64,000 bases of DNA from Vibrio qingdaonensis (GTDB lineage: Bacteria; Pseudomonadota; Gammaproteobacteria; Enterobacterales; Vibrionaceae): positions 62,001-126,000 of the forward strand of contig NZ_JAKRRY010000010.1 of assembly GCF_026191675.1 (NCBI RefSeq), in the 5' to 3' direction. The notes beneath the pieces are model-generated. The model worked only from the letters and a program-made list of their open reading frames with translations. It had not been told where the DNA came from and searched no databases. The position numbers and the translations under genes are program-made. This document shows, piece by piece, positions 63,206 to 64,000 of this stretch (positions are counted from its first letter, which is position 1; every line of letters starts with the position of its first letter).

Positions 63206-64000
63206 ATGGCGTGGAATGAGCCTGGTAATAATAATGGAAACAACGGCCGCGATAATGACCCTTGGGGCAATAATAATCGCGATGGCCGCAAGTCCGGCGA
63301 CCGTAATCAAGGTCCGCCTGACTTAGACGAAGTTTTCAACAAGCTAAGTCAAAAGATTGGTGGTAAGTTTGGCAAGAAAGGTGGCGGTGGCCCATCAATA
63401 GGCGGTGGCGGTAGCGCAATCGGCTTTGGTGTTATTGCATTGATTGCCGTTGTCATTTGGTTCGCTTCTGGTTTCTATACCATTGGTGAAGCTGAGCGTG
63501 GTGTTGTTCTTCGCCTCGGCAAATACGATCGTATCGTTGATCCAGGTCTTAACTGGCGACCTCGCTTTATCGATGAGTACCAAGCGGTTAACGTACAAGC
63601 TATTCGTTCGCTACGTGCATCAGGCACCATGCTGACGAAAGATGAGAACGTTGTCACGGTAGGAATGGATGTACAGTATCGCGTTTCAGATCCTTACAAA
63701 TATTTGTATGTGGTAACCAATGCGGATGACAGCTTAAGTCAAGCCACTGATTCTGCACTTCGTGCGGTTATCGGTGATGCGTTGATGGATAGCATTCTAA
63801 CGAGTGGTCGTCAGCTTATTCGACAAAGTACGCAAGAAACGTTGAATAGCATTATCGATAATTACGATATGGGTATTACGCTTGTTGATGTGAACTTCCA
63901 ATCGGCACGTCCACCGACGCAAGTACAAGATGCGTTCGATGATGCGATTTCTGCTCGTGAGGATGAAGAGCGTTTCATTCGTGAAGCCGAAGCTTACAAG
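63206..64000 (+). CDS. hflK: HflK, FtsH protease modulator (partial, runs off the window)
   Basis: Inner-membrane SPFH/prohibitin-family protein that with HflC controls FtsH. The first 265 codons are present and open to the window edge. A Gly/Asn-rich cytoplasmic N-terminus (MAWNEPGNNNGNNGRDN...), one membrane helix (about 73-93), then the SPFH domain (AERGVVLRLGKYDRIVDPGLNW). TGGAGC precedes the ATG. hflC is expected beyond the window. Confidence 0.96.
   Translation, partial: MAWNEPGNNNGNNGRDNDPWGNNNRDGRKSGDRNQGPPDLDEVFNKLSQKIGGKFGKKGGGGPSIGGGGSAIGFGVIALIAVVIWFASGFYTIGEAERGVVLRLGKYDRIVDPGLNWRPRFIDEYQAVNVQAIRSLRASGTMLTKDENVVTVGMDVQYRVSDPYKYLYVVTNADDSLSQATDSALRAVIGDALMDSILTSGRQLIRQSTQETLNSIIDNYDMGITLVDVNFQSARPPTQVQDAFDDAISAREDEERFIREAEAYK

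Overview
The window is chromosomal DNA of a gammaproteobacterium, most probably a Vibrio or close Vibrionaceae relative. The evidence is the protein families and their order: nhaP2-regulator-dsbD-dcuA-aspA, cpxP/cpxRA-fieF-pfkA-tpiA, groESL-efp/epmB-frdDCBA-epmA, psd-rsgA-orn-tRNAs-queG-tsaE-amiB-mutL-miaA-hfq-hflXK, and a lipid A acyltransferase pair beside slmA. I see no prophage, insertion sequence, integron or CRISPR array. Almost all of it is core genome. The species cannot be named from the sequence alone.

Layout. 0-7.4 kb: potassium/proton antiporter, an orphan LuxR-type regulator, the DsbD reductase, then dcuA and aspA (aspartate/fumarate metabolism). 7.8-15.4 kb: fxsA, a small membrane-anchored protein, fpg, two lipid A acyltransferases behind slmA, coaBC, radC and rpmB-rpmG. 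15.5-24.4 kb: trmL, an M14 peptidase, the Cpx envelope-stress system with a clear CpxR box, fieF, pfkA, tpiA and two small genes. 24.5-30.4 kb: an Fe-S-type winged-helix regulator, glpX, zapB, a TetR regulator, a DHH phosphoesterase and envC. 30.5-42.3 kb: gpmI, yibN, secB, gpsA, cysE, a MATE pump, groESL under a sigma-32-type promoter, a secreted repeat protein, a broken mgtC-family gene, and epmB/efp. 42.3-51.3 kb: a lipoprotein, the fumarate reductase operon, epmA, two transporters and psd. 51.4-64 kb: rsgA, orn, a seven-gene tRNA array, a 0.7 kb non-coding gap with DnaA boxes, queG, and the tsaE-amiB-mutL-miaA-hfq-hflX-hflK run, which leaves the window inside hflK.

Functional links. EF-P and two of its modification enzymes (EpmA, EpmB) are all present. 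AspA, DcuA and FrdABCD form the aspartate to fumarate to succinate anaerobic route. PfkA, TpiA, GpmI and GlpX cover opposing parts of glycolysis and gluconeogenesis. EnvC and AmiB are an activator and its amidase for septal cell-wall splitting, with SlmA and ZapB also acting at division.

Most notable observations: (1) a DnaA-box cluster in the gap between the tRNA-Gly array and queG, the position that datA occupies in E. coli; (2) an mgtC-family gene frameshifted exactly at a perfect 12-bp inverted repeat, which looks like a quasipalindrome template-switch mutation; (3) an exact 241-bp-period tandem array alternating tRNA-Gly and initiator tRNA-fMet, whose first fMet copy has a covarying A7-U66 pair.
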